Below, one piece after another: positions 63,269-64,000 of a DNA stretch of 64,000 bases. The stretch lies in assembly GCA_046351215.1 (NCBI GenBank), contig JAXLYX010000007.1, positions 310,001 through 374,000 on the forward strand, read 5' to 3'. This DNA comes from JAXLYX01 sp046351215. Lineage in GTDB: Bacteria > Myxococcota_A > Polyangia > Polyangiales > Houyiibacteriaceae. Positions within the stretch are counted from its first letter, which is position 1, and every line of letters begins with the position of its first letter. Made by a program: the position numbers and the translations under genes. A model generated the notes under the pieces. The model did not search any database. It had not been told where the DNA came from and saw only the letters and a list, made by a program, of their open reading frames with translations.

Positions 63269-64000
63269 GTGCCTGCCTATTGGCTGACCAAGAAGCTCGT
63301 CTTCCCTCCTCCCGAGGGAGCGGACGAGCACGGCCTCGTGGCCATCGGCGGCGACGTCCGGCCCGAGCGGCTCCTGCTCGCCTATTCGCAGGGCATCTTC
63401 CCGTGGCCGCACGAGGGCTATCCCCTGCTCTGGTTCTCGCCGGAGCCTCGCTTCGTGCTCCCTCTCGAGCTCGCGCACGTGCCCCGCTCCCTGCGCAAGA
63501 CCATCCGCCGCGCCCCGTACGAAGTCCGCTTCGACACGAGCTTCGAGATGGTCATGCGTCGCTGCGCCGCCACGCCGCGCCCCGGGCAGAACGGCACCTG
63601 GATCACGGAGGAGCTCGTCGAGGGCTACGCCGAGCTCCACCGCCGGGGGTTCGCGCACAGCATCGAGGCCTGGAAGGACGGTGTGCTCGTCGGCGGGCTC
63701 TACGGCGTGAGCCTGGGCGCGGCCTTCTTCGGCGAGTCGATGTTCGCCCACGAGCCCGACGCCTCGAAGGTCGCGTTCGTCACCCTGCTCGGGCATCTCG
63801 CGAGCTGGGGATTCCGCTTCGTCGACGCCCAGGTCTACACGGAGCACCTCGAGCGCTTCGGCGCGGTCGAATGCTCGCGTCGGGCCTACCTCGGCCTGCT
63901 CGGACAGGCGCTGACCTCGCAGACGCGGCGAGGGCCCTGGGAGGCGACGCTCTCGCCCACCGAGGCCCTCGAGGCCCTCGAGCGCCACCTCGAGGCGTTC
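63269..64000 (+). CDS. aat: Leucyl/phenylalanyl-tRNA-protein transferase, 3' end outside the window
   Basis: At least 244 residues, open to the end of the window and near the usual family length, so only a short end is missing. GTG start at 63269, 7 bases after the clpA stop. Motifs: FPPPEGADEHGLVAIGGDVR, YSQGIFPWPHEGYPLLWFSP, NGTWITEELVEGYAELHRRG and GVSLGAAFFGESMFA. The enzyme adds Leu or Phe to proteins with N-terminal Arg or Lys, creating ClpS-recognised degrons. The order clpS-clpA-aat makes a functional N-degron cassette. Confidence 0.96.
   Translation, partial: MPAYWLTKKLVFPPPEGADEHGLVAIGGDVRPERLLLAYSQGIFPWPHEGYPLLWFSPEPRFVLPLELAHVPRSLRKTIRRAPYEVRFDTSFEMVMRRCAATPRPGQNGTWITEELVEGYAELHRRGFAHSIEAWKDGVLVGGLYGVSLGAAFFGESMFAHEPDASKVAFVTLLGHLASWGFRFVDAQVYTEHLERFGAVECSRRAYLGLLGQALTSQTRRGPWEATLSPTEALEALERHLEAF

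Overview
The window is about 70% G+C, gene-dense and free of phage, insertion-sequence or CRISPR signatures. It looks like a chromosomal core region of a myxobacterium (Myxococcota, Polyangia-like). The signs are a secreted matrixin-type protease with a MYXO-CTERM-like tail, Ser/Thr kinases with the HRDVSPQN loop and ATPase/TPR or PEGA extensions, many TPR and DUF4388-type proteins, and type IV pilin genes beside a sigma-54 activator. The genus is inference.

Layout: 1-6.5 kb holds a truncated TPR-like gene, a small secreted protein plus matrixin protease, and a heterodimeric ABC exporter. 6.7-10.7 kb is a giant kinase/pseudo-cyclase/ATPase/TPR regulator. 10.7-14.1 kb (minus) is the gap-pgk-tpiA-secG operon behind a sigma-70-like promoter. 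14.3-19.6 kb (minus) carries a small conserved protein, a fused membrane/spermidine-synthase-like protein, a candidate type III secretion inner rod protein and a FliA-type sigma factor. 19.7-31.8 kb carries homoserine kinase, an S41 protease, CCA-adding enzyme, a CpsB-type phosphatase, a flippase-like protein, a ComEA-like HhH protein, and a YfgM-BamB pair.

32-40.5 kb: a divergent CASTOR/POLLUX-like channel, a 592-base intergenic region of unusually low G+C with four hairpins and a 13-bp tandem repeat, an AUH/LiuC-like hydratase, two GT-C-type membrane proteins and a TPR lipoprotein. 40.8-47.3 kb is a type IV pilus locus: a PilR-like activator, two pilins each preceded by a sigma-54 promoter, a TPR membrane protein, a TMTC-like membrane glycosyltransferase and a third pilin-like protein. 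47.3-56.8 kb (minus) holds a PEGA-domain kinase, a phosphodiester-glycosidase-like protein, a DUF4388/J-like protein, a TPR-HTH protein, a methyltransferase and a glycosyltransferase. 56.8-64 kb holds a charged coiled protein, CobA-HemD, HemB, and a ClpS-ClpA-Aat N-degron cassette whose last gene runs off the window.

The main leads for new biology are the low-G+C hairpin cluster upstream of the divergent channel, the kinase carrying a cyclase remnant in front of its ATPase, the three-pilin locus sharing a DLDxDG loop with a possible pilus glycosyltransferase, and the SctI-like/FliA pair standing apart from any secretion cluster.
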